Source of the DNA: Carnegiea gigantea
Taxonomy: Eukaryota; Streptophyta; Magnoliopsida; Caryophyllales; Cactaceae
Assembly (NCBI GenBank): GCA_029747015.1
Contig: JAKOGI010000107.1
Location: forward strand, 72,001 to 136,000
Length of the DNA: 64,000 bases
Direction: 5' to 3'
Below are positions 22,860 through 34,961 of the stretch, piece after piece (the stretch's first letter is position 1; every line of letters begins with the position of its first letter). The notes beneath the pieces were generated by a model. The model did not search any database and was not told the origin of the DNA. It worked only from the letters and a program-made list of their open reading frames with translations. The position numbers and the translations under genes are program-made.

Positions 22860-25047
22860 GTTCCAAAAGAAAGTTATTGTCTAACTTAATCTCCGACAGT
22901 GGTGCTTATGTTTCATATTATGATGATTAGTGTCACCACAATAACATTCACCATAGATTGCACAATTGCCTCCGTTGGTTTTGTTGTCATAGCTTGCTAT
23001 GACAATTCACAAATCGTTGGTATAAAGACAATCGCCACTGTAAGTGCCTATCAGTTGCAGCAATTATTTTTGCATTGTAATCGCCATATTTGTCAAATTT
23101 ACCTCAATAATATCAAATACCTAAAACTGCTATAGTTATTATAAAAAAAATCTCAAATCGCCACCATAAGTTAATAGCAAAAGTATTATTTATGAAGCAA
23201 TTGTAATCGCCACCATAAGTCATCTTTCCCACTATAATGTGAGCTAACTACAGCTATTGTTATCGTTGCTTGATGCTTTGAAGTGGCAACTAAAGCTATT
23301 GTGATTGCCACTGAATGCTTGAAAGCGCCCCAATTAGGATGGCACTATTATGATAATTCTAAGATGACTAACATTGATGCAAAAGATCATGTTCTTATAA
23401 ACTGTACATAGGTAGTAGAAAATGATAGTTTTCTATAGGATGGCCTAATAAAACCATCACAGTATATAGACAAAGTCAACCTTAATTAAACAATTTTTCA
23501 TTGCAAATTGTACTTAAAACATTATATCATCATATGATTAAAGCTTAAATAATCCTAAATATCTAAAATGCATCCAAAGAAATTGTACCATATTCAATGT
23601 ATGTCAATTACACGCACAAATACCCAGGACATTACAGAGAAATAAATTTGGTCTTCAGTTTGAAATTTTCCCCTCTAGTGAATGGTCCTATTGCATTATC
23701 TAAAAATATAAACACCATAATCAATATAATATAAAATAATAAAATATATCAAAAAGTGTTTGCTAACAACGACGATAATTCCAATTCAATAGCTATAGCG
23801 AAATAGGGCAATGCATACAGTGAAAGCAAAAATAGCAAGATAATGAACACATCCAATCAGAAATGAGTTACCCTGAACAATGATATAGTAATGAAACTTG
23901 ACTTACTAATAGTTATAGTCATGCACTAAAACCTCAGGAGATATATACTAGGGAGTGTCCAAAATAATTATAACGAGAAGAGAGTCCTATTAAAATCAAA
24001 TCTCATCGAAAAGGTTCCCAATGCGCACTTCATCAGAGTCCACAGTACCACATGGTTGCAGCATAACCAAGCTCAGATCCAAGTTTCGATGAAAATTAAA
24101 AAACCAAGTGTTCAAAAAAAGATCAACAAGGAAATGAAAAGATCAACAAGGAAATGAAAATGATCATGGTCCTGTAAATTCTCCAACTCTCATGGAGGAA
24201 GCTATTGGACCCCATGAGCTTGTAAGACAAAGTCAACGTCCTACCTCCAGCACTTTCCCGATCCTCTTTCTCTTTTAGGATTTGGGAATAAAGATCATCT
24301 TCCCATGCAATGTATCATAAATCTCATATTTTTAATTGTAACAATTATTTGTGATTTGATAGTAACAATATCACAATAAGAATGTGGAAATTAAAGAGAA
24401 GATACTCTTATCATAAACAATTTGTTAATATTCACTTGGAATCTAGAACCCTTAAATTTTTTTTTTTTTTACTGATACATCTTTTCTTTTTTCACTATTC
24501 ATCTAAATATATTATATGAAGCAAAAATATTTATATGCTATTAGACAACTAACTCAACATAAAAGCGAGTATAGTATTTGCACATAAAACTAAAGAAGAC
24601 CCAATATGGACATGGATATTAAAATTCTAGCGAAAGGGTATTAACCATCACCAAATGCTTAAATGGTATCATTTTGAGCTCAATGATTAATGTTATCAAA
24701 ATTAATAAGCTTTAGCATTCTAACATTTGAAGTAAATCAACTTTAATTTTTTTCACTATTCTATTTGTAGAAAATTGGAATATTGTAACATAGTATATTA
24801 TTTTTGGTAATATCGAAAGCAGTATTAGTAATATAATGTAACTTTTTGATCAAAAGCAATATAATATAATGTTTTCTCATTATTGGTGATTTTTTTTTAT
24901 TTGGATAGAAAATTTTTGGAGTTGTAATTAATTGTATAAAAAAATTTTGGAAGGAAAATCTTCATTCATAATTGACTAACTCATTCTTTAAAAAATAAAA
25001 ACTATTAATTATTTAAGAAATTTTGTCAAAAATTTAGAGGGATTGTT
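22860..25047. other. Non-coding DNA with a diverged short repeat
   Basis: No gene recognised. A motif AATCGCCACCATAAGT or close variants recurs at about 23028, 23080, 23157 and 23206, with ATTGCCACTGAA at 23304. A 20-bp direct duplication (GATCAACAAGGAAATGAAAA) is at about 24120-24159. Confidence 0.5.
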
Positions 25048-25057
25048 TTGTTTCTAT

Positions 25058-25178
<121 letters not shown>

Positions 25179-25304
25179 TCACCAAAGAAACGATTTGAAT
25201 GAAATATGGGGGATGCATTTGTTTGTTTAGCTTTTTTTTCCTTACAGTTTCTAATTGTTAATTTTCAGAAGTTAATTAGCACCGTGATTGGTGAAAAGAC
25301 AAAG

Positions 25305-26460
25305 GGTGTGTTTTCTAACAATAGCTTTTTGGAAAAAGAATTGTTGCCGTGTTTTAGTTGTTTTGAAAGTTAAACAACTAAATAGGTGTTTAGTAAATAG
25401 CTATTTGAAATAGTTATTTGGCCCTAAATAGCTTCTTTTGAAAATGTTATTTTCATTAGCCTTTTTAAAAGAACTTTTATTGGGAATATTACATTTGCCT
25501 ATGAGTTTAAACAAATCACATTGTATGCCATTAAACTATATTTATATAATATGCTTTTATGAAATAGAAAGAGTATAGAGTATCACAAAGAGTTATTTGA
25601 AGGCTTATACTAGTAGCATTCAAACCCGATTAGATCTTAAGGAATAATAAGAGTAGAGGTCATTTCCTTCATTTTTATTCTTTTTGAGACAAAATGAACC
25701 ACAAAAGTTTCATTGTCTCTTTTATTGTTTATCTTTTTTAAGCCAAGTAATGTTCTTTTAGTATAGATTTTCTAATTTCGCTGACATGTTCTATCCAGCG
25801 TATATGGTTCCCTCACCATGCACTTTTATGAATGTTTAACATTTATACTTTAGACTATTCGGTCCCTCTTCCAATTACATAGACAATGAGCTTTAGATTG
25901 ATGCAAAACAGTAATATTTGATGCTATGTTTGTTTGAGTTGAGTCTAAAGAAGATAAAGTTATTAAATTTTGTATAAATTTTAATTTCAATTTATAAACC
26001 GAACAGATCTAAAAAATAACCAAAAAATGTTATAGAATAGTGGCATCATTCACATAAGTACAATGAAAAAGAAATAAGGTAGATGATGGATACAGGTTAT
26101 GTAAAACTAGTAAGAAGGTAAAGTCTTATCAATGATTTCTTTTTTTTTTTTGTGATCACAAATGAAGTTAATTTATATATATGACACCAATTTTATTCTT
26201 TTTACAAAGATATTGACCAAGAAGTAAAAAATATGTTCTATTAAGAAGTAATTTAGAGATAAGGATATAAATAGAGTATTACCAAACAACTTTCTCAGAA
26301 ATAGCTAACTTTACCAAATAATTTTTCTATAAATAGCTAATTCAAATAGCTAATACAAACAACTAATTTAAATAGTTAACAGCTAATACAAGTAGCTAAT
26401 AGCTGTTTGTCAAATTGAGTTAAAGACAACTGATAATTTGCCATACGCCAAACAAGGCAT
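25305..26460. repeat. Diverged hAT/foldback-like repeat
   Basis: The right part (26290-26420) has multiple AGCTAAT/AGTTAAC units and ends AGCTAATAGCTGTTTGTCAA, like the ends of the foldback at 27669-29348 and the centre of the one at 41006-41763. The left edge (TGTTTTCTAACAATAGC near 25310) is complementary in character. Exact ends and target duplication cannot be fixed. Confidence 0.35.
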
Positions 26461-27668
26461 GTGTAGCTCCATGTGGTCTTGGCGTCAATTGACCAATTAT
26501 GCACACATGCTTATGTTTTGCTTAGAACTTTCTCAACTGGGGATTCTCCTATTTCTTCAATTCACCTAAGAAATTGAAGCTTAGAGAAAGGGAGAAAATC
26601 CGCTCATTGGATAAATTTTGGAACCCTAACCTCATACACTTAATCATGCCATTATTGGGTGACTCTAAAAGAAGATTAACAACTAACCCTATAATCTTGA
26701 GGCATGAGGGTGATATTCTAGCTATTAGGGGTTAACCCTTTAAATATATTTATTAGCTCAAAATGAGAGGAGTCTAACAACCCCTTCCCTTAATAAATTA
26801 GATCCGCCCCTAAAGTAGCTTAATAATAGAGTGAATCAATAATGAGGACACTGTTGTTATCAGTAATGACATTTTTTATAAGATGTAATGTACATAAATG
26901 TAATGTAATTAATAGTAGAATTTTAATAAATTCATTTGTATTGAATACATTGCATTGCATTTCAATTCATCATATTTTCTCTTACCAAAGACAATTGAAT
27001 AGATAGAATCGAGATCGATCTTATACTGAAGTCTTCTAGTGCAGAAGACATATAGTAAATCTAATACGGGATGATGAAAAAAAGGGGTCTACAAACCAAA
27101 ACTCCTCAAATAGGGTTGCATATGTGTAAGTTATGCATTAATATCTCATTCATGTATTGATGGTTATCAACATCTATCGTTTGAGTAATGCCACAACGTA
27201 GATACGTACTTTTCAATTGTTTAAGAATAATTTTAATTAAAAGTTTTACTAACGGTCGGCATTCAACAAATGTTTACAATATACTTTAGCACATCTCGTA
27301 CTGCGCTGAAAAGTCATTTCAACCGAAGTTTAAATTAATAATTGAACAATTTCATATATGAGATACTTTTAAACCAATTGAGAGTCAATGTACATCAGGT
27401 CACACGAATACATTATAGTTCAATTAAAATCAAAATTCAAGATCTATTTTTTGGGTTGTTTGGGTTGTCTTGGGATCAAATTGTTAGATTCAAGCAATTA
27501 AACAAAAAATCTTTTTATTATTATCTGAGACAATGATTGTAACCACAAAAATTTTTAAAGCCAAATTAGTATGTATATTTGAATTAATGAATAAAGCAAT
27601 ATAACGATTTAATTGCTTCTTGCTTAGACCTCTTTTATGACAGCATACTCTTTTCTGGAAAAGCTTTA
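26461..27668. other. Non-coding DNA, no gene recognised
   Basis: A+T-rich sequence with no supported ORF, RNA gene or terminal repeats. Confidence 0.5.
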
Positions 27669-29348
27669 GGCCCTGTTTGCCAATTAGCTGTTAGTTGATT
27701 AGATTAGTTGTTGGCTATGAGCTGAGTGCATTAGCTGTTTGACTTAACTGATTATATTAGCTGTTTTTGAAAAAAGTATTTGGTAAAATTAATTGCTTCT
27801 AACAAGCTTATTTGGTAAAATTTCACTTGTGCCCCTTAACAAAACTTCATTACTGTTTTAATAACATAATTATTTTTATTGCATTTTCATTTTTCTTTTT
27901 AACATGAATGGTGAATTATAGATTGTGACTTGTGAAAATATATAAATTACAATTATACCTTCACCCAAATTTGATGTTTATTACCATAGCTTTTTTGTTT
28001 AATTGAGTTTAATTTTATTGTTGGTAATAATTGAAATTTATAACACAATAACATTAGAAAGATCTACACCACAAAATACTAATTAATCTACATTATTTCT
28101 TAAATTGAAGAAAATTTTTAAATTAAAATTATTAATTAAACATCATGATCTTTCACAACTCTTGTCCAAAAAGACCAAACAACCAACGAAAAAATCTAAA
28201 ACAAAAAGTCCAATGTTACGTGTAGCCATTTGAAAATGAAGAGTAGGGTTTTCGTATTAACTACCATAAATGTAATTATATCCAAAGAAGGGGGTAATAT
28301 GGTAAATCTAATGTTGAACAGTAATAAGCTGATGCAAAAAATTTTTTCAAAGAGCTTCTTCTAAATTAGCTTTTTGTACCCAAAAAGCTAATTCAAAAAG
28401 CTATCTAACCAAATAACCAAAAGAGCTTTTTGACCCAAATCAAATAGTTGATGCCCACAAAAAGTGCTTTTTGAGGCCAAAAAGCTTATTGGCCTTGTTT
28501 CGTAAAGAGTCTTTTGCCTTCGAAAAACACTTTTTGTGAGTATCAGTTGTTTGATGTGAGTCAAAAAACTCTTTTGGTTGTTTGGTTAGATAGCTTTTTG
28601 AATTAGCTTTTTGGATGCAAAAAGCTAATTTAGAAAAAAAATTTTGGAAAAACTTTTTACATCAGCTTGTTACTGTTCAACATCAGATTTACTATATTAC
28701 CCCCTTCCTTTGGCATAATTATATTTATGGTAGTTTGTACGAAAACCCTACCCTTCATTTTCAAATGGGCTACATATAACATTGGACTTTTTGTTTTAGA
28801 ATTTTTCAGTGGTTTTTTGGACTTTTCGGACAAGAGTTGTGGAAGGTCATGATGTTTAAATTAATAATTTTAATTTTAAAATTTTCTTCAATTTAAGAAA
28901 AAATGTAGATTAATTAGTATTTTGTGCTGTAGATCTTTCTAAATATTATTGTGTTATAAATTTTAATTATTACCAACAATAAAATTAAAGTCAATTAAAC
29001 AAAAAAACTATGGTAATAAACATCAAATTTGGGTGAAGGTATAATTGTAATTTATATATTTCACAAGTCACAATCTATAATTCACAATTCATGTTAAAAA
29101 GAAAAATGAAAATGCAATAAAAATAATTATGTTAATAAAAAAGTAATGAAGTTTTGTTAGGGGGCACAAGTGAAATTTCACCAAATAAGCTTGTTAGAAA
29201 CAACTAATTTTACCAAACACTTTTTTCAGAAACAGCTAATGTAATCAGCTAAGTCAAATAGCTAATACAATCAGCTAATAGCTAACAGCTAATCCAATCA
29301 GCTAACAGCTAACAGCTAACAGCTAATAGCTGATTGCCAAACAGGGCC
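27669..29348. mobile_element. Large foldback (long inverted-repeat) transposon-like element
   Basis: The two halves are inverted copies of each other. The left arm (27669 to about 28490) starts GGCCCTGTTTGCCAATTAGC and the right arm (about 28500-29348) ends with its complement GATTGCCAAACAGGGCC. Internal landmarks mirror, for example TTGGTTAGATAGC near 28584 against its complement near 28403, and TCACAACTC/GAGTTGTG around 28150 and 28835. TTTA flanks both ends. The outer 100 bp of each arm is packed with AGCTAAT-type units. No transposase is encoded. Arm length near 830 bp with almost no spacer is far longer than in ordinary MITEs. Confidence 0.82.
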
Positions 29349-29352
29349 TTTA

Positions 29353-30146
29353 TCCCCCTATGCTACCCAAAAACAAATTAAAAGAAATTATCTGCAGAAT
29401 GAAAATTCCTTATAATTTGCATGAAAGGGGAAATTCTTTCTTTTTTCTTGATAATTAGGTAAGTTAAGACTGTCGAAGGCTAAATACAAAGCATAAAGGA
29501 AACATGATAAATTAAAGCAAACACAATGTAAGGAACAAAAGTTAAACACATAAACTGATCAAATAAACATTAGACACCAACTACTTCCAAGCTCAAAAGC
29601 GGAATATTGGGAGGCTTCTTCATGCTGGAGAGGCTATACCGGTGGATGTTTCCGGTTCTCACGCAGCCTGAACAAATTGGTTGCGAGAATAATAATTCAA
29701 ATCACTAATGTGATTGATTATCGTCTTTCTTTCCAATGCCATGTTAGATTATCCCAATAAGCGCAAGAGTATTTTCTCGATGCATAATCTGACCATAACC
29801 CTACTTGCTCTAAAAAGAAAAAATAATCGCACTGAAAGCTCATATTGACAAAACCATACTCAAGTAGGGCTTTTATGATTAGGAGAGCATCTAAAGGTTA
29901 AGATGATTTGAAAACTTATGGACCTGTTTATCTTTTTCTTTCTTTTTTTTTTTTCACCCGGTTAGGCACCACCTTCATCTAAGAAGTAAGGAGCTCATGA
30001 CAATGGAGTAAGAGGTGCAAGCCTGGCAAACTGCATCAAATGGTGTTTGAACTCTGTACCTCTCCTACTTGAGACTTTCGAGAGTGAAAAACTCAAAAAG
30101 CTTCCACTCAAAAATTGTTATTGCTCATAATGCAAATGAGTCAATC
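29353..30146. other. Non-coding DNA, no gene recognised
   Basis: No supported feature. Confidence 0.5.
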
Positions 30147-30509
30147 TAAGGGTGTGTTTGGTAGGATGGAAAACATTTTCCATGGAAAATGTTTTCACAA
30201 TAAAAATAATTTTCCACCTACATTTTCTGCTGTTTGGTAGAATGAGAAATCATTTTCTTTTCACCTCATTTTCTGCTGTTTGGTAGAATGAAACCCACTT
30301 TTCATGACCATAATTCTCAACTGTTTGATACTAATAGGCTAAGCTAAGAGATAAACAGTCAATTTAGTTATCAAGCAGTGCTTACAAAGTTTTCAAACAA
30401 TGCTTACAAAGTCATAATTCTCAACTGTTTGTAATCCTTATACAAAAAAGGGGGGACCAAAAAAAAGAGAAACATCACTTCATTCAATTGTTCTCCTTGA
30501 ATTTTTCAA

Positions 30510-32219
30510 ACCAAATCCTTCTCAATTTATCGCTCTTCGCTAGAAGCCTTTTGCAAGGTTTTCACGCTTTACGAGGTAATCGAAAGCGCTACCCAAAAAG
30601 TCCTCTTCAAATCCTTCAATTTTCATCATTTCTTGATAAAGAAGGTTGACATCGAGCTTGACTTTAGATATCTTTTGTAGAGCTATAGCGACTTCTGCCA
30701 TTTGAGTAGAGATATTTTAAAGTTCCAAATCATCATCATGGGTTCTCTTTCGACTTTTTCTTGATTCTAATGACGCACTTGAAGTTGATTGTTAATCATT
30801 TTTTGTCACGAACTCATCATCACCGTCACCTTTTTTTTCCAGATTCATAGCTCCATGTGATTGTATCTAAACGTTATCAAATGACTTGGCACCACTTCCT
30901 CGAGCGACATCCTTTCGAACCACAATAGTTATTTCATCATACATATCAATTTTCTTGTTAAGATACTTATCATAAATTGGATTCTCCTGTTAAAAGAAAA
31001 TACAAGTAATCAGTAAACTGACACTGAGTAAGCAAATTAGAACTCACACATTAGTATCTAATCCTAGAATCCTGAGCATAGCAACTGTAAAGAGATCCAA
31101 CACTGAGCACACAAATCTGCACACAGCAACTCAATATTGTAGGTGAAGTCTGGCTCCCAAAAATCCATGTAGTAGTTCTGGAAAATGAAAGATACTATTA
31201 ACTAAATTTTCTGTCTCTTATAGCAGCATAGTACATGTGTGTAAATAATACCCATGGCACTTAGGACATGCTGAAAAGCTTCTCACTTTGTTAGTAATCA
31301 TTAAGAGCCAAACCAAACAAAAAAAGATTTCCTCTGGATCATGCCTGGAATACAGAAAAGCCAGACACCCAGTCTAGCTGAAAAAAGGAAGGAGAGACAA
31401 GCACATGAATTTTTAAGGCAATTCTATTACAGAAATGGGCTATTTTGAGGATGCAGCTTCAACATATTCCAGGTATTTAGCATATGTCACCATGACTAAA
31501 AGCCCAAGGATTTGTCAATGATTCTGTTCCAAAATGAGGTAGGTAGCAGGCATATCTTTGTTAAGGGCCATTGCAAACTCACTACATACAGTGGCGACCA
31601 AATGATCTCAAGAAAAAGCACAAATTGCTCAGGCAAATAAGCATACAGTGAAATTGACCAGCGAAATTCCTAGCTCAAACACACAGCCAAGTAGAGTATA
31701 AAGGCTTCAACCTTCGATTTTCCAGTGACAGAAGCTACCAACAGGGACTTGTCAATAAATAATCCAAGATCAACAGTGCGAAAAACCAAATCAGAAGCTG
31801 ACCCTGAAGGCCTAACAATCAGAAAGAGATCAACAGTGCAAAAAAAACAAATCAGAAAATAGGCACCCACAGCCATATCTCAACATAGGTGTTGTACACA
31901 TCGGGAGACATGCGAATCATCCTCATATTTTCATCCCACCCACAGCCAGATTGGCTTCGAAGTTTTGCTATGATGCCCTAAGCAGTTTTCATGGTCTTAG
32001 ATGATTGTCAACGTGATCTAATAGACATTTGACATTGAACTTCTTTGATATCATATCCGTTGCTGCAACAAAAGAACTAGACTTGAAAGTGTTGTTCGAT
32101 CAATTTTCCTTTTTAATCTCATCGGCCAAAAATTTGATTAGTTCCTTCGACATCGGCTTAGACCAATGGAATTGAGTTTTCTTATCCTTACTAACCTCTT
32201 TCATTTTTCCTTTGTCCAT
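30510..32219 (-). pseudogene. Harbinger Myb/SANT-like protein, broken
   Basis: Partner protein of PIF/Harbinger transposases, needed for DNA binding and nuclear import in studied systems. The ATG at 32219 opens MDKGKMKEVSKDK, then HWSKPMSKELIKFLADEI (Myb/SANT start). The frame then breaks at 32100 but continues as NNTFKSSSFVAATDMISKKF and SQSGCGWDENMRMIRMSPDV (to about 31880). The C-terminal part (30541-30960) has KKIDMYDEI, KISKVKLDVNLLYQEMMKIE and GSAFDYLVKRENLAKGF, typical of the family's tail. An about 0.9-kb stretch between (about 30988-31870) behaves like an intron ending TTTTAACAG. Several stops make it non-functional. Confidence 0.78.
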
Positions 32220-32224
32220 GCTAT

Positions 32225-32480
32225 AATAAGGAAACTGAGCAAAATACAAGCTTTTACACTGAACAAAATACAAGCTTTTAAACTGAGTAGAAAACAAGTT
32301 TTAAACTCAGCAGAATACAAGCTTTTACACTGAGCAAAATACAAGCTTTTCAATTGAGCAGAATACAAGCTTTAAACTGAGCAGAATACAAGCTTCATAA
32401 GTGTCTTTTCTACGCAAATAGCAACAAAAGAGTGTATAAGCTTCATAACTGAGCAGAATACAAGCTTTTAAACTGAGCAT
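32225..32480. repeat. Minisatellite, about 22-24-bp units
   Basis: About nine copies of a unit like ACTGAGCAGAATACAAGCTTT, with variants AACTGAGCAAAATACAAGC. It lies in the leader of the Myb/SANT ORF, inside the Harbinger element. Confidence 0.85.
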
Positions 32481-32743
32481 GCTATTAAAAAAACGAATGC
32501 TAATACACAGTACATTGACCAAGCACCAAATTCACAGCAAACTAACAGCAAACTCATAGCAAACTCACTACGCAGCTCTCCGAGCTTCATAATCTTGCCA
32601 CATTGCATTTGCTATAGCATCTCTCTTTATTTTCCATGCTAGATTTCCTTCTCACTCTTCTCTTCATGAGAGTAGTGGTCTCTGAATATCACGTGAGAAC
32701 TCCCAATCGACCTCTCTTGATTTGATAATTTGGATCAATGCCT

Positions 32744-33640
32744 CTAAGAAAGTTGTGTAACACACAACACACAAGAACAACCTTCACTTGAATATCGAAT
32801 TCCCAAAATGGCTGCATCCAACACACGAAATCGCTTTTTGAGCACCCCAAATGCTCTTTCTACGCTAATTCTCAAGGAAAAGTGTCGTAAATCGAACAAT
32901 TCCTTAGCATTCATTGGTGGGGAGCTCTCATCGAACTCTTTGAGATGATAATGAACTTTCTTATATGGGGGAAGGATTTTCAAAGAGTATAACCAGAATC
33001 TAGCCAAAAATATTTTCCTACAAAACTTCAAAAGTTTCATTAGGATCCTATGCACTATATTCGAATAAGGGCAAACTCCATGAAACAAAACCATACCTTC
33101 TAGAGCACGAAATCCTCTTGATAATGCATCATTTAGCACTCTAGAATCACGTGTTGATCCTTCCCAACCAGCTAACACATATGTGAATTTGAGATCGTCA
33201 AAGGATATGGTGGCCAAGACATTTTGGGATAATGTACCTTTTCTATTCCTATACCTATTTTGATCTTCAATTGGAATAGATGCCCTCACATGAGTCCCAT
33301 CTAAAGTTCCAATATAATCCTCAAACCATGGATAAAATCTAGGGTTATTCAAGATTTTGGAAGGGGTTGAACAGCTAGGAGGGTACACGAAATCAGGATA
33401 TAATTTTAAGATGGCTCCTAGAACTATGTGAAAATGGCTATGAATGGTCCAAGTAGATCGAAAAAACCTTCCCCCAATCCCCCTAAACCTCACATTGTGA
33501 CCTATTAAGTGAAGAAATATTAGAACTTACTCTCTCACACTCATATGCTTCGTGTTTACAAGAAGTGCCCTCCTTTCAAGCATTTCATACAATTCCGAAA
33601 AAGGACTAGGCCTCATTTGAATCTGATTAAGGCAATGAGT
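32744..33640 (-). pseudogene. Harbinger (HARBI1-like) DDE transposase, broken
   Basis: The nuclease of the PIF/Harbinger element. The open part (32744-33493) contains YIGTLDGTHVRASIP (first catalytic Asp, about 33250-33300), VLAGWEGSTRDSRVLNDAL (second Asp, about 33130-33180) and SVERAFGVLKKRFRVL (Glu region, about 32820-32870). Upstream in the same frame, after a TAA at 33527-33529, come MRPSPFSELYEMLERRALL and HMSVRE, the usual N-terminal part, so the gene once began near 33640 or beyond. The stop and later frame loss near 32760 disable it. Confidence 0.88.
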
Positions 33641-34708
33641 ATCCCCACAATACAAAACAATACTGATATAATTCTCCCAATCGACGTCTCTATTGACAAA
33701 TGGCTGATGCTATATTTGAGAAATCGTAATTTCATTATCGGTATCTCTATTGTTATGGTTCCTAAGCAAGGCTGCTGTAGCTCCTAAAAGGGCAATGGTA
33801 GCACCAATGACCACAGCTTCCTCTTCATTTAAATCATTGGCCATCTAGGTAACAAGAAAAAGGGATATATCAAAGATGTAATAGAGACGCATGAGTAGGA
33901 AGTCATAGTATAAACCAATACTCAACTGATTAAATTAAAAAAGACAAAAATGCCATGTTTGTTAGAGTTTAAAAAGTTTAAACAGTCGAGATTAGATAAA
34001 GCAAATTGTAAGTTTAGCTAATAAGATCACCACAATGTGTCATCATCCAACCAACTCCGGGACTTAACTTCCCCAAATCCAATTCCAATTTTCTAGTATA
34101 ACACCCAGTAAGCACAAAATAAAATGAGTAGAGTACGTATAACACCCAGCAAGCACAAAATGAAATGTGCCCCTTCCCATCTATGTTCCTGTTGCTCATT
34201 TCTCTTCCCAATTTCTATTTGTAACCAATCAAGCCATAAAAGTGAAATCCAACGAACAGATTTACTAAAAAAACAACCACAAGAGAAGAAATTAAGAGTG
34301 CAAAGTTAGACACCCAGAATGCATATCCAACAAGCAAGTCATCAATACAACGTACGAGTACAAGTCAAGTGTAGAACACGATGAATCAAAGATGAAATAT
34401 GTACCTGTAGATGCTCCAAAACGAGTTCTTCTTGTTAAGTTGAACGCAATACATCCCAAATGTGAGAGATTGTAGAAATTTCTTTAATTCGATTGTCATG
34501 AAATAGAGGGATTACAAAGATATAGAAAACCCTCGATCGGAAGTCCATAAAGAAGGGCTTTCCACTTTCTGCTGAAGATCAAATTTTGCTCTGCAGGACT
34601 TCTCTCTCTACAATGGCGATGTCTCGCACCTCTCTCTCTCTATCTTACCAACTTTCTCTCTCATATGTTTTGCTGATCAACAATGGAGAAGAGAGATCGA
34701 GGAGATTT

Positions 34709-34710
<2 letters not shown>

Positions 34711-34760
<50 letters not shown>
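34711..34760. repeat. (GA)n microsatellite
   Basis: About 25 uninterrupted GA units inside the right end of the Harbinger element. Confidence 0.97.
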
Positions 34761-34763
<3 letters not shown>

Positions 34764-34961
34764 GGAGTGAGAGGAGGAGCTTGAGTGAGGAAGAATGAAA
34801 ATCAATTTACGGCCTATGTTTGGGGAAAATATTTTCCCTCATACGGGGTAAAATCATTTTCCTCTAAAAATGATTTTCCCATCTGCTTTTTACCTAACAG
34901 TGTAAAATACGAAAATTATTTTTCGAAAAAATGATTTTACCTCCTACCAAACACACCTTAA

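Larger units (their letters stand above)
30150..34958 (-). mobile_element. PIF/Harbinger DNA transposon, degenerate
   Basis: Terminal inverted repeats GGGTGTGTTTGGTAGG (30150) and its near-complement ending CCTACCAAACACACCT (34958), with 3-bp TAA duplications at 30147-30149 and 34959-34961. Sub-terminal ATTTTCC/GGAAAAT runs are present at both ends. It encodes both proteins expected of plant PIF/Harbinger elements on the minus strand: a DDE nuclease and, downstream, a Myb/SANT DNA-binding protein. Both are broken. Confidence 0.92.

Noticed and set aside
29941..30080. A possible SINE on the minus strand with GAGTTCAAACACC as box B
   Set aside because: No convincing box A at the right distance and no tail.
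33545..33787. 80-codon plus-strand frame over the Harbinger transposase 5' region
   Set aside because: Shadow of the minus-strand transposase sequence.
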